A stretch of 64,000 nucleotides of DNA from Geoanaerobacter pelophilus (GCF_018476885.1 NZ_JAHCVJ010000003.1:186001-250000), one strand, 5' to 3'; shown: positions 42,943 through 52,381, counted from the stretch's first letter. Notes: generated by a model from the letters alone, not told the origin. Program-made: numbers and translations.

Positions 42943-44580
42943 ATGATTCATCTCTCGAATATTGCCAAACAGCACGGCACCCAGCTCCTCTTCCGCGATG
43001 CGAGCTTTCAGATACTCCCCGGCAGCCGAACCGGGCTGGTCGGGCCAAACGGCGCCGGCAAGACCTCCATATTCCGGATCATTACCGGAGAGGAGGAAGT
43101 GGACAGCGGCGAAATCACCTGCGCCAAGCGGACCACCATTGGCTACTTCTCCCAGGATGTAGGCGAGATGCTTGGCCGGACCGCCCTGGAAGAGGTTATG
43201 GCCGGTTCTGCTGCTACCGTCAAGCTGGCGGCGCAACTGAAAGAGATGGAAGCAGCAATGTGCGAGCCGCAGTCGGACGACGAGATGGCCACCCTGCTGG
43301 AGCGTTACGGCGAGGCAATGGAAGAGTTCGAGCACCGCGACGGCTATGACCTGGACACCCGGGCCCAAACCGTGCTCACCGGACTAGGTATCGGTCCCGA
43401 CCGGTTCAACCACCCGGTGGAATCGTTCAGCGGCGGCTGGAAAATGCGCATTGCCCTGGCCAAGATCCTGACCCTGCAACCTGATGTCCTGCTGATGGAC
43501 GAACCGACCAACCACCTCGACGTCGAGTCGATCATCTGGCTGGAAGAGTGGCTGGCTGCAGAGTTCAAGGGGGCGCTCCTGATGACCAGCCACGACCGCG
43601 ACTTCATGAACCGGATCGTCACCCGGATCATCGAAGTGGCAAACAAGACCGTCACCACCTACGGTGGCAACTACGATTTCTACGAAAAAGAGCGGGACAT
43701 CCGTAAAGATCAGCTGCTTGCCAGCCATAAGCGGCAGCAGGAGATGCTTGCCAAGGAAGAGGAGTTTATCGCCCGCTTTGCTGCGCGCGCCTCCCATGCG
43801 GCCCAAGTGCAGTCACGGGTAAAGAAGCTGGAAAAGATCGACCGGATCGAAATCCCTCCGGAAGAGCGGATCGTCCGTTTTGAGTTCAATGCCCCTCCGC
43901 GCAGCGGTGATGACGTGGTCAGCTTCAGCGATCTTGCTAAGAGCTGGCAGCTGCCGGATGGTGCCGAGAAGTCGGTCTTCAGCGGGGTTTCGGGTGTTGT
44001 CCGCAGGCAGAACAAGATTGCGGTGGTTGGGGTAAACGGCGCTGGCAAATCCACTTTCCTCAAGGTGCTGGCAGGCCAGACCGATCCGACCTGCGGCAAT
44101 GTGACTGTGGGGGCAAACGTCTCAATCGGTTATTTCAGCCAGCACGCCATGGATCTGCTCTCTCCGAAAAAGACCGTGTTCGAGACGGTGCAAGATGCCA
44201 TGCCGCTGGCAAATATCGGCGTCATCCGCAATCTGCTCGGCGCATTCCTCTTTTCCGGCGATGCCGTGGACAAGCGGATTGAAAATCTCTCAGGCGGCGA
44301 AAAAAGCCGGGTGGTGCTGGCTACGCTCCTGGCAAGGCCGATCAACTTCCTGGTCCTTGACGAACCGACCAATCATCTTGATATCCGCTCACGGGAGATT
44401 CTGCTTGATGCCCTGCAGAACTTTACCGGCACTGTGGTAATTGTCAGCCATGACCGTCATTTCCTCAGATCACTGGTTGACAGGGTATTCGAGATCGATC
44501 ATGGAGAGATGAGAATTTACGAGGGGACCTACTGCTACTACCTGGAAAAAGCGCACGGTGTAGCCGGCGTGGCTGCATAA
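42943..44580 (+). CDS. ABC-F family ATP-binding protein
   Basis: A 545-residue protein with two ABC ATPase domains and no membrane segment. Domain 1 has GPNGAGKTS, SFSGGWKMRIALA and LLMDEPTNHLDVES; domain 2 has GVNGAGKST, LSGGEKSRVVLA and LVLDEPTNHLD. The linker between them (about 225-310) is charged and helical. ABC-F proteins act on the ribosome as translation factors or antibiotic-protection factors. It is divergent from lexA, 250 bases away, and GGAG lies 5 bases before the ATG. The closest subgroup (Uup, YbiT, EttA) cannot be fixed by eye. Confidence 0.9.
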   Translation: MIHLSNIAKQHGTQLLFRDASFQILPGSRTGLVGPNGAGKTSIFRIITGEEEVDSGEITCAKRTTIGYFSQDVGEMLGRTALEEVMAGSAATVKLAAQLKEMEAAMCEPQSDDEMATLLERYGEAMEEFEHRDGYDLDTRAQTVLTGLGIGPDRFNHPVESFSGGWKMRIALAKILTLQPDVLLMDEPTNHLDVESIIWLEEWLAAEFKGALLMTSHDRDFMNRIVTRIIEVANKTVTTYGGNYDFYEKERDIRKDQLLASHKRQQEMLAKEEEFIARFAARASHAAQVQSRVKKLEKIDRIEIPPEERIVRFEFNAPPRSGDDVVSFSDLAKSWQLPDGAEKSVFSGVSGVVRRQNKIAVVGVNGAGKSTFLKVLAGQTDPTCGNVTVGANVSIGYFSQHAMDLLSPKKTVFETVQDAMPLANIGVIRNLLGAFLFSGDAVDKRIENLSGGEKSRVVLATLLARPINFLVLDEPTNHLDIRSREILLDALQNFTGTVVIVSHDRHFLRSLVDRVFEIDHGEMRIYEGTYCYYLEKAHGVAGVAA

Positions 44581-44611
44581 GCCTCTACAGCCTCTTTTAC
44601 AGCAGATAGCC

Positions 44612-44716
44612 TTATTTATTGTTGTGTACCGGAACTTCACTGTTTTTGTGAAAGATGGCAATACCGATGAAGAGTAACCAACTGCACGCCAGGGTCAAAA
44701 GAAGGATCGTTGCCAT
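44612..44716 (-). CDS. 34-residue membrane peptide
   Basis: MATILLLTLACSWLLFIGIA forms one membrane helix, followed by a short polar tail ending VPVHNNK. The size and shape recall KdpF-like or YbgT-like subunits, but no partner gene is adjacent. AAGGAGG lies 5 bases before the ATG and a near-perfect sigma-54 promoter lies 40 bases upstream. The combination strongly suggests a real gene. Function unknown. Confidence 0.6.
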   Translation of the reverse strand: MATILLLTLACSWLLFIGIAIFHKNSEVPVHNNK

Positions 44717-44755
44717 GAATGGCCTCCTTGATGGAGATGGACAGCGATCTATCTT

Positions 44756-44773
44756 TAGCCAAATGAATGCCAA
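44756..44773 (-). promoter_or_regulatory. sigma-54 promoter of the 34-residue membrane peptide gene
   Basis: On the minus strand TTGGCATTCATTTGGCTA: TTGGCAT at -24, GC at -12, exactly 10 bases between GG and GC. The predicted start is near 44746, about 30 bases before the ATG. Confidence 0.7.
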
Positions 44774-44928
44774 GCGTAACTACATGATTTAGTTAAGATA
44801 CAACCAGCGACACCTGAACTGAACCTGAACATCAAGCACCATACTTAAACAGCAACTAATGTGTTCACATTAAAATTGCAGCCACCTGCAAACAATGAAC
44901 CCCAGGCTATGTGTCGGTCGGCCGGTTG

Positions 44929-46194
44929 TCAAACTGGGCTGTTCTGCACCATTCTTAATAACTCAAGCTGCGCTTTCACCCCGGTCACAGGCTCCAGTCC
45001 GGCCATGGCCAAAAGCTCCGGGACCGCCTCTTCAGGCCCGCACCGGAGTAAAGTCTCAGAGAAATGATGGATCAGCTTCATGGTCCTCAGGGCATCAAAC
45101 CATTCATGAAATGCCGCCAGCAACGCCTCATTGGTCTTTTTCCCCCGACAAATCCGTTCCCATGATCCCATAAACCCCTCCCGCTCAAGATACTGGGCCA
45201 GCATCGGCGAAATGCTCTTGGCAGCAGTAATTATCGTCTCACCAGGCGCCTCCAGGCAGCCTGTTGCCAGCGAGAGCCACTCCCGGAGCAGGGCAAAGCA
45301 TTCGGCCCGGTAAAAGGTAATAGAGTCGTGATCGCCTGCCAGGGCCTTTGAAACGGAGCGGCCGGTGCCGAACGGAACCCGGTGGGACGGTCGCGGTGAG
45401 GGATAAACCGTTGTGCCGCAGACCATAGCAATACCAACGGTCTTTTTCAGCTGCTGCAGAAAGTAGAAGTCTTCTCCGGCGCGGCGGCTGTTCATCCCGC
45501 CACAGCGGAGATAAGCGCTCGCCGTGCAGGCCATGGCGCTCCCGACTGTATGAAAGGCATAGGGTGAGCCGGCATAAGACTGGCCAAGCACATAGCAGCG
45601 AAGAAACAGTTCATACCGGTCAATGATATCCTGCCCGGCAGCAGTCGGGGCGTTCTGGTGGCAAAACGGGATGACGGCGCCGCCAGCGGACGACCTCCTG
45701 AAATGCCCGGCAATGGCCGTCAGGTAATCTTCACCCACCAGAGTATCGGCATCCAGGGCCACCAGCACTGGCCCGGCTCCATTCCAGGCAAGCAACGGCA
45801 AGGCAAGATCAAAACCGATCTTCCGCGCCATCCCCACCCCACCATCACGCACCGGCAGTTCCAGGCCGGGCGAGGCAGCATCGACCCACGCCAGATGCAA
45901 CGGCAGTCTCTCTGCCAAAGCCGGGAGCATCTCCAGGGTTGCCACATTGTCGGCCTTGTCCTGGGGATCGGCATCCTCGCGATGGTTAACCACCACCACG
46001 ACGAGAAACTGCCGGAGCAACTCAGGATCGGTATGCACAAGGGAGTCAAGGGTCAGAGAGAGGTTGTCGCTTTCGGCAAGGGATGGGATGACCACCGCAC
46101 CGGAGAAACCGGCAGCATCAATCCCGGAAAGAGACCAGGGAGACCGGATGGCCCGCCGCTCAAGATAGGTTGCCAGCCTCAGTCTATCCGGCAT
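44929..46194 (-). CDS. glycosyltransferase family 2-like protein
   Basis: A 421-residue protein. The N-terminal GT-A domain (about 30-260) has VVIPSLAESDNLSLTLDSLV, the metal-binding ALDADTLVGEDYL (D-x-D) and a later AGEDFYFLQQL motif. The C-terminal half is helical and unassigned. The ATG at 46194 overlaps the sbcC stop codon region by 11 bases, better than a start further upstream. It sits downstream of sbcC in the same operon, an unusual neighbour. The sugar donor and acceptor are unknown. Confidence 0.72.
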   Translation of the reverse strand: MPDRLRLATYLERRAIRSPWSLSGIDAAGFSGAVVIPSLAESDNLSLTLDSLVHTDPELLRQFLVVVVVNHREDADPQDKADNVATLEMLPALAERLPLHLAWVDAASPGLELPVRDGGVGMARKIGFDLALPLLAWNGAGPVLVALDADTLVGEDYLTAIAGHFRRSSAGGAVIPFCHQNAPTAAGQDIIDRYELFLRCYVLGQSYAGSPYAFHTVGSAMACTASAYLRCGGMNSRRAGEDFYFLQQLKKTVGIAMVCGTTVYPSPRPSHRVPFGTGRSVSKALAGDHDSITFYRAECFALLREWLSLATGCLEAPGETIITAAKSISPMLAQYLEREGFMGSWERICRGKKTNEALLAAFHEWFDALRTMKLIHHFSETLLRCGPEEAVPELLAMAGLEPVTGVKAQLELLRMVQNSPV

Positions 46195-48652
46195 CAGTAA
46201 CCAGGAGAGATTCCTCACCGATTTGCAGCATCTGGTCGGTGATCTCGGTGAAAGCCACGTCATGACTGACCAGGAACAGCTGGTCGTACCAGTGCTCGGT
46301 CACCTCTTCCCGGCCAACGTCGATGGCGCGGAAGGCGTGGGCCAGATTTTCCCGACGCGAGGCATCAAGGTTCGAGGTCGGCTCATCGAAAAACGCGATG
46401 CGCGCGCCGATGGTCTGGAGCAGGGCCAGCCGCAAGGCAACGACGGCGCTCATGGTCTGGCCGCCGGAAAGCTGGTCGTCGCTCCGCTCGCGCAGCACGC
46501 CATCAGCCAGGTCGCGCAACATGATCTGGTAGTGCTCTCCCCAGATCAGCTCCTCGTCGGTTTCGCTAATGGTCCGGTAGATCCGGTCCGCCCTCAGGGT
46601 GATCTCCTCGCGAAACCGCTCGGACAGCTGCGCCGACACATTCTTAAAAACCTGGTTGCGCAGAAACTTGACTAGCTTCTCTTTCTCCTCGTAGTTCCTG
46701 ATCTTGGCCTGTTTGGCATTGATCTCCTCCTGGAGGCGTTTCAGGCTGGCCACTTCTTCTGTCAGCCGCTGCCGGTTTCTCTCCAGTTCAGCCAGCTGTT
46801 GCCGGCAGGTTGCCACCTCGGTCAGGAAACGATCCTTTGCCCCTCTCAGCTCCTGGTGTCTCTCAGAATGGTATGCCGCGCGGCACCGCTCCAGCTCAGC
46901 CTGCTTGCCGGACCTGGCCGTGTGCAGCTCCTCCAGGGCTGTTTGCCATTTGGCCAGAGTCTGGCTCCGGTTTTCAAGATCATCGGCATCCTTCAGGTGC
47001 GCGTTAAAGGTGTCACGCGCCGCCTGGAAGCTTATGCGCTCCTGTTCACAACTTTTGATCAACTCGTCCAGACCGGAAAAGACCTGCAGCTCGGTTTTAC
47101 GGGCACTGACAAGCGACACGGCTGTTGTCTGCTGCTCCTTCAGCACCGCCAGTTTATCGGAGCGCTCGCGATTTTTCCGGAGTCGCGCCTCCAAGGCAAG
47201 CGCCTGCTTGTCAAGCTCCTGCAAGCGCACCTTGCGGCCATGCAGCTCTTTTCCTCCCTGTTCCGCTTCTGAAACCTTGTGGGCCGCCGCTGTAATCTGC
47301 TGATCCAGGGTGGCCATTGCGCGATCAAGGTCGTCAATCCGTTCGCTAAAGAGATCCTTGGACGACTTGTCGGCGACATAAAGACACTGCTCCTGAAAAA
47401 ACGGGCAGCTCCCTGCAGCCAGCTTCTCTTTCCCCTCCACAAGACCGGCGCGCCGCCCTTCCAGTAGAGCGCGCTCTCCCTTAAGCTGGTCCAGCTGACT
47501 GCGCAACTCCGGAAGCGCGGCAGCGGTCTGTCGCAACGTGTCATCGACCTGCAAGTCAGTTCTGGCCTTTACCAGGCCGGCATCTTCCTCTGCCAGCTGT
47601 TTGCCGATCTGCGCTATCTCGACCTTCTCATGGCCAACAGCCTGGGACAAGCGGAGCGCCTCCTTTTCCAGAGAAGCAATTTCATGCTCTATTGCCCTGC
47701 GCTGCTGCTCCCTGGCCCGAAGCTCTGCCAGACGCAACTCGGCCTGGTCGTAGGACTCCTTCCCCTTGCGGGACTGCTCGACCACAGTCCTGGCTTTCCT
47801 AGCCTCATCCACCCGCAGTTTCTGGGTGGCGATCTTTTCGCCGCCATCTTTGACACGGCCTTCAAGCAGTTGAACCTCGGCTGTAATAGCAGTTATCGCC
47901 TTTTCCCGTGCATCCAGGTCCGACAGGGCTGCCTCCAGCTCCTTGAGCGCTCCCCCCTTCTCTGCCAGTTGCTGCTCCACCTGTCCCGCTGTCTCCCTGT
48001 TACCGGCCAGCTCCAGCTCTTTCTGCGGCAGCACCGCGACCTGTTCCTGCTTTACTGCAACCTCGGCGGCAAGCACCTTCATCTTTTCCTGCAACGCCGA
48101 GAGTAAGGAGCTGGTTCCTTTATAGGTCTTGCGCCAGGCATCAATGCCAAGGATCTCGTCAAACGCCTCCTGCCTTTTGGTGGGCTGTTTGATGACAAAC
48201 GGCCCGAGAAAATCGTTCTGGAACGGTCCGATCACCAGCTTGAACTGCTCAGCCAACGGTCTGCCATTATTGAGGCCAAGTAGTTCAGCAATCCTCGCCT
48301 CGGTCTCCTCGATCCGGGCGTGCTCCTCCACCTCAAAGGCTCCGTCGCGCTCCTTGGCCAGTAGCCATTTGGACGGGGTGCCGACCGTACGGCTCACCTG
48401 CCAGGTCGTGTCATCGTCAGTGCGGAAGGTAACTACTATTTCTCCACGCTTGGCGCCGATGGAGAGAAAGCGATCGACGTTGGAGACGAAATCGCGGGCA
48501 TCCACCCCGAACAAGGCATAGCCGATTGCCTCGAAGATGGTGCTCTTGCCTGCGCCGTTGGGGCCGGAGAGGACGTTGATCCCTGCCGAGAAGCAGAGTT
48601 GCGTGTCGCGATGGGACTTAATGTTCTTCAGCTGGATCGAGAGTATCTGCAT
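46184..48652 (-). CDS. sbcC: SbcC-type nuclease ATPase subunit
   Basis: An 822-residue SMC/Rad50-like ATPase. Walker A is SGPNGAGKST (near residue 29) and the C-terminal half-site has QLSGGQTMSAVVALRLAL and IAFFDEPTSNLD. The long coiled-coil arms (about 190-680) are interrupted at the centre by SCPFFQEQC (near residue 414), a CX6C instead of the usual CXXC zinc hook. With SbcD it forms a double-strand nuclease that cuts hairpins. The start overlaps the sbcD stop by one base (TGATG). It is shorter than E. coli SbcC. Confidence 0.87.
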   Translation of the reverse strand: MQILSIQLKNIKSHRDTQLCFSAGINVLSGPNGAGKSTIFEAIGYALFGVDARDFVSNVDRFLSIGAKRGEIVVTFRTDDDTTWQVSRTVGTPSKWLLAKERDGAFEVEEHARIEETEARIAELLGLNNGRPLAEQFKLVIGPFQNDFLGPFVIKQPTKRQEAFDEILGIDAWRKTYKGTSSLLSALQEKMKVLAAEVAVKQEQVAVLPQKELELAGNRETAGQVEQQLAEKGGALKELEAALSDLDAREKAITAITAEVQLLEGRVKDGGEKIATQKLRVDEARKARTVVEQSRKGKESYDQAELRLAELRAREQQRRAIEHEIASLEKEALRLSQAVGHEKVEIAQIGKQLAEEDAGLVKARTDLQVDDTLRQTAAALPELRSQLDQLKGERALLEGRRAGLVEGKEKLAAGSCPFFQEQCLYVADKSSKDLFSERIDDLDRAMATLDQQITAAAHKVSEAEQGGKELHGRKVRLQELDKQALALEARLRKNRERSDKLAVLKEQQTTAVSLVSARKTELQVFSGLDELIKSCEQERISFQAARDTFNAHLKDADDLENRSQTLAKWQTALEELHTARSGKQAELERCRAAYHSERHQELRGAKDRFLTEVATCRQQLAELERNRQRLTEEVASLKRLQEEINAKQAKIRNYEEKEKLVKFLRNQVFKNVSAQLSERFREEITLRADRIYRTISETDEELIWGEHYQIMLRDLADGVLRERSDDQLSGGQTMSAVVALRLALLQTIGARIAFFDEPTSNLDASRRENLAHAFRAIDVGREEVTEHWYDQLFLVSHDVAFTEITDQMLQIGEESLLVTDAG

Positions 48653-49908
48653 CAGGCTGGCTCCCTCAGCAGCAGACCAAGCAGCTCTTCGCCGTCAGTC
48701 TCACCCTTGAGGACCTGATCACGGATGGCCAGCGAAAGCCGAACCAGCTCCTCTTCGTGCCCCTTGTAGTCGCTCTTGGCCGAGACCAACTCCCGGAGAA
48801 CGTCCCGCTCAATCTCAGACAGGCTCCGCTTGGCCACTGCCTCCTCTTCGCCACTACGGGTCACCAGTGAAAGATGGTTCTTGATCTCCACATGCAGCGG
48901 ATTGCAAAGCTCGGTCAGTATCAGCTTCAGCCGCTCGCGCCCTAGTTCGAACGGGTGAAACGCCACCCTGCCGCTGAGCCTCAGCTCCAGCAGAGGCCTC
49001 CGGTTATCAGCAGTGCTGCCAAGCTTCTCGTTAACCTGGCAACGCAAGCGCTCCAGGGCATCAGCCGCGTGTTCTGCCCCGTCAAGGTTGATGGCCATAA
49101 CCAACATCGGGCGGGGATTGCTACGGCGAAACTGGTGGTGATACCCTCCTGACTCAACGGTAACCAGGTAATACCCCTTGTCGTACTTCTCCTCGCCAAA
49201 ATTAACGCACTCCGGAGCGCCGGGGTTGAAGGCGTAACTGCGGCCTTCAGGGGTTTCTATGGTGTAAGGTTTGTGGCCATGTCCGAGGGCAACGTAATCA
49301 AAGACCTCTGCCAGCGGTAGCGCCTCTTCCGGCTTCATATTGCCTATCTCTACCGGCGAATAGTTCCAAACCCCGACATGAAACAGCAGGAGATTGCTCC
49401 TGGTGGTTACGGCCTCGCAGATTCGCGCCACATGGGCTCCGGCCTGAGTGCCGATGTAACCGAGGCCGTAGATATTGAGGCCGTTGATTTCAATGTGCCC
49501 CCCCATGCCGGTCTCGGGATCGAACGGGTCAAAGTGATAACCGCCGCTTTCGGTGCGTGAGGGGCGCAGCAGGCGGATGTATCCCATTTGGGATAGCGCC
49601 TCCATCCATGAGATGCTGTCGCGACGGTGGATCCAGTCGTGGTTACCCTCAACCGCGATGCAGGGGATCCCGGCGTCCTTGAGCGGCTGCAGGGTCTCGA
49701 TGGTGCGGGCAAAGGTACGCGGCAGGATCTGGCCGGTGTGGAACAGGTCGCCACTGATCAGTACGAACGTCACCTGCTCGACAACGGCGTCAGCAACAAT
49801 AGCTTCAAGCATGTGGAAGAAGTCTTCGTAACGCTCGGCCGCACCGCTAGAGGTGCGGTAGGTCTTGCCAAGGTGAATATCGGCGGTATGGAGGAATCTG
49901 ATGGTCAT
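48652..49908 (-). CDS. sbcD: SbcD-type exonuclease subunit
   Basis: A 418-residue metallophosphoesterase of the Mre11/SbcD type. Metal-site motifs are FLHTADIHLGK (residues 4-14), LISGDLFHTG, GNHDWIHRRDS and ALGHGHKP. The C-terminal third is a capping domain. The ATG at 49908 fits the family; an upstream frame adds 22 unmatched residues. It is 40 bases after the Nudix gene and coupled to sbcC. Confidence 0.88.
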   Translation of the reverse strand: MTIRFLHTADIHLGKTYRTSSGAAERYEDFFHMLEAIVADAVVEQVTFVLISGDLFHTGQILPRTFARTIETLQPLKDAGIPCIAVEGNHDWIHRRDSISWMEALSQMGYIRLLRPSRTESGGYHFDPFDPETGMGGHIEINGLNIYGLGYIGTQAGAHVARICEAVTTRSNLLLFHVGVWNYSPVEIGNMKPEEALPLAEVFDYVALGHGHKPYTIETPEGRSYAFNPGAPECVNFGEEKYDKGYYLVTVESGGYHHQFRRSNPRPMLVMAINLDGAEHAADALERLRCQVNEKLGSTADNRRPLLELRLSGRVAFHPFELGRERLKLILTELCNPLHVEIKNHLSLVTRSGEEEAVAKRSLSEIERDVLRELVSAKSDYKGHEEELVRLSLAIRDQVLKGETDGEELLGLLLREPA

Positions 49909-49948
49909 AGAATTATGGTTTCTGTCCACAGGGCGGACGCTGGTAATA

Positions 49949-50353
49949 TCAAGAACGTTGCAGAAGCAGCTCAATCACCGGCAGATCTGCCTCAGCCCAG
50001 TCAGGGGTGAGTAGCTCTTCCGGTGCCAGCCAGGCAATGGCGGCGTGTTCATGGAGCACGATCTCGCCGGACTCGATTGTACAGACAAAAGGGAACAGTG
50101 TCACCGTAAAGGTCTGATAATTATGGGTAGTAGAGGGGAGAGCCTCTCCCACACGCACCTGTACCCCCATCTCTTCAACCAGTTCACGCCGGAGACATTG
50201 CTCCGCAGTTTCACCCGGCTCGAGTTTGCCACCAGGAAACTCCCATTTGAGCGGCAGGCTCATGCCGGCGCTGCGTTGAGCAGCAAGGACCAGGCCGTCA
50301 CGCTCGATGATGGCGCAGGCCACCTTGATATGGTTATTGACAACATGGCTCAA
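49949..50353 (-). CDS. mutT: MutT-like Nudix hydrolase
   Basis: A 134-residue Nudix pyrophosphohydrolase. The Nudix box is complete: GGKLEPGETAEQCLRRELVE followed by EMGV (residues 41-64). The WEFPGG context and the length of 134 residues are typical of 8-oxo-dGTP diphosphatase MutT. It removes oxidised nucleotides. It is the first gene of the sbcD-sbcC operon, so DNA-damage functions are grouped. Confidence 0.87.
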   Translation of the reverse strand: MSHVVNNHIKVACAIIERDGLVLAAQRSAGMSLPLKWEFPGGKLEPGETAEQCLRRELVEEMGVQVRVGEALPSTTHNYQTFTVTLFPFVCTIESGEIVLHEHAAIAWLAPEELLTPDWAEADLPVIELLLQRS

Positions 50354-50557
50354 AGCAAACCGTCCGGAGAGATCTCATTTACGCGGCCTTGCCGCCGCTT
50401 CTGTATATAGGCCTTACACTTTATGGAAATAGATGTCAATCCACTCCATGGCAAGGGGCAGACAATCAGATAATCCATGGAACAGCTTGATTAATTGTGC
50501 TAATAATAACAATACACGTTGCTGATCACCTCAACTCCGGATAACAGGCTCGCGTCA

Positions 50558-51163
50558 ATGAGAATGATCGCTGGTTGCTGCCTCGCTATAATACTCTTTT
50601 ATGCCTCTGCCGCCAAAGCTGAAGATCTCTGTTTCGACGAGGCAGGGATGCAGTATGGGATCAATCCCCAAATACTCAGAGCGATAGCAAAGGTCGAATC
50701 AGGGTTCAACCCTAGAGCTGTCAACAGGAACACCAATGGCAGTTACGATTTCGGGGTGATGCAGATCAACTCTCTCTGGGGGCGTACCTACGGCGAGGAA
50801 TGGTGGAGCACCCTGGGGGACCCCTGCACCAACATCAAGGCCGGGGCCATGATATTGGCTTCATGCATGAAGAAATACGGCTATTCCTGGGAAGCCATTG
50901 GCTGCTACAACAGCCAGACACCGGGAAAGCGCAACAAATACGCGATTACGGTATTCAAGCAGTTGCAACGCATCGAACGCGACGAACGTCTGGCTTCAGC
51001 CAAATCCATCAAGGATAATCCCAAGGATACCAGCGCGGTACCGGTCACCAAGCCGCTAGCAGCCCAGCAACAGAGCGTCCCTGAAGAGGAAAAGCTTGCG
51101 CTGCAAAACCAATCCCCGGCCGAAACAGAACCGGAACAGTCAATCGCTCTCTCCGGAGAATAG
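50558..51163 (+). CDS. exported lytic transglycosylase
   Basis: A 201-residue periplasmic muramidase of the SLT/IagB type. A signal peptide (about 1-22, ending SAAKA) precedes the catalytic domain (about 25-150) with AIAKVESGFNPRAVNRN (catalytic Glu), GVMQINSLWG and CYNSQTPG. The C-terminal 50 residues are Gln/Pro/Glu-rich. It cuts glycan strands, often to make room for envelope machines. The ATG at 50558 is chosen, though an ATG 6 bases later is possible. Confidence 0.85.
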   Translation: MRMIAGCCLAIILFYASAAKAEDLCFDEAGMQYGINPQILRAIAKVESGFNPRAVNRNTNGSYDFGVMQINSLWGRTYGEEWWSTLGDPCTNIKAGAMILASCMKKYGYSWEAIGCYNSQTPGKRNKYAITVFKQLQRIERDERLASAKSIKDNPKDTSAVPVTKPLAAQQQSVPEEEKLALQNQSPAETEPEQSIALSGE

Positions 51164-51199
51164 CAGCAGCCCGGATTGCGAGGTATGGCTTGTTTTTGT

Positions 51200-51478
51200 T
51201 TAATTACTCCCCGTTCCTGGTGCTCTACCCGGTCGCAACGGTTCAAAAAGATATTCCAGCCCATTGGCCTTGATATCATAAACCGCTTGTAGCATCCGCC
51301 CCAGCTTTCCCTCGGGAAACCCCTTTTTAGCAAACCAAACAACATAGGGCTCAGGCAGGTCTATTAACAACTGGCCCTGGTATTTTCCGAACGGCATACG
51401 CATTTCAGCCAGCTCAATCAGGTCGTCGGGGTTGCCGGACGCTTCAGTACACGGGCGCAAGGTATCCATGCTCATCAT
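51200..51478 (-). CDS. DUF3820 family protein
   Basis: A 92-residue protein with the DUF3820 core MPFGKYQGQLLIDLPEPYVV followed by WFAKKGFPEGKLGRML (residues 28-63). The family is widespread and of uncertain function. It faces the transglycosylase gene tail to tail and follows two small genes on the same strand. Confidence 0.82.
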   Translation of the reverse strand: MMSMDTLRPCTEASGNPDDLIELAEMRMPFGKYQGQLLIDLPEPYVVWFAKKGFPEGKLGRMLQAVYDIKANGLEYLFEPLRPGRAPGTGSN

Positions 51479-51530
51479 AATGTGCCTTTTTTACCTTATT
51501 TGAGGATGACAAACAGATCCATTGAATGAA

Positions 51531-51791
51531 TCACTTGCCCAGCTTATCCTCAAGCCTTTTGATAACCTCGGCAACGGTGCCCTCTATATCGTCGCCGCGA
51601 ACGGTAAAGTAGAGAAATTGCCCCGTGTAATGCGACCAGTAGATGTCTTCAACCGGAAGCGGCTCAAGCAGGGAATCAATCTTCTCGTAAGAGATGAACG
51701 GATCACCGTCAGGCCATTTCTTGTCGAGCTTGGCCTGCTGGCTATCAGTCAGAGGGATCCTGTAAGTAATCGCATAGATTTCGGCCTTCAT
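51531..51791 (-). CDS. hypothetical 86-residue protein
   Basis: I do not recognise this protein. It has an alternating beta-helix pattern (EIYAITYRIPLT, then IEGTVAEVIKRLEDKLGK) and tryptophan-rich middle, suggesting a small folded alpha/beta domain. Its start overlaps the stop of the next upstream gene by one base, so the two are translationally coupled. Confidence 0.6.
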   Translation of the reverse strand: MKAEIYAITYRIPLTDSQQAKLDKKWPDGDPFISYEKIDSLLEPLPVEDIYWSHYTGQFLYFTVRGDDIEGTVAEVIKRLEDKLGK

Positions 51792-51973
51792 TACGGTTTG
51801 ATATAGGCGTTCAGGCCGATAGTAACCGGCTTGCCGTCAACCATGACTGAGGTGACAGTATTCCCCCTGGTGCTGGCAACGACCAGGGTCTTGCCGGATG
51901 CCGATGGAGTGGGCTTCTCCAGATCGATCTCAATGCAGAGCTTGTTGTCTTTGATGTCAACGGTCATGGACAT
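51791..51973 (-). CDS. hypothetical 60-residue protein
   Basis: MSMTVDIKDNKLCIEIDLEK is followed by VVASTRGNTVTSVMVDGKPV, a beta-rich small protein with no membrane segment. Similar small proteins occur near mobile elements, as I recall. AAGGAACAGAAC precedes the ATG. It is coupled to the following 86-residue gene. Confidence 0.55.
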   Translation of the reverse strand: MSMTVDIKDNKLCIEIDLEKPTPSASGKTLVVASTRGNTVTSVMVDGKPVTIGLNAYIKP

Positions 51974-51997
51974 GTTCTGTTCCTTTCTAGATCTGCC

Positions 51998-52165
51998 ATG
52001 TGTTTAGCCACTCTTGCGAAGCTTGTCTGGGAAATGCCTTTTACAGAAATTGCAAAGCGCCTTGGGATATCAGACGTAGCCATAAGAAAGCGTTGTAAGA
52101 AACTCGGTATTGAAACCCCTCCTCAAGGCTATTGGTTGAAATCAGAGGTACGAGTTTTTAAATAG
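51998..52165 (+). pseudogene. HTH gene remnant
   Basis: A 55-codon frame (from ATG 51998) contains LAKLVWEMPFTEIAKRLGIS and KRCKKLGIETPPQGYWLK. This pattern ends many HNH-endonuclease or HTH-type mobile-element proteins; the rest of such a protein is absent upstream. It has no good ribosome binding site. It is most likely the tail of a decayed gene at a former insertion point. Confidence 0.5.
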
Positions 52166-52381
52166 ATTAGCAACATTAGTTAAGAGGTTTTGTGGTTAAT
52201 GGATACCCACATAAATTGTGTGGACATTTATTGATTTGCTTAACACGGACAAGGTAACAACTAGTTTTACCTTTAACTTCCCAACGTTGAAAGGTTGAAT
52301 CTCCTTGAAGTTAGACAATAAGTGTAACGTCCCTTGAAATACCAAGACTGGCTCAACTGACAAGATTCAGAAGAAATTTCT

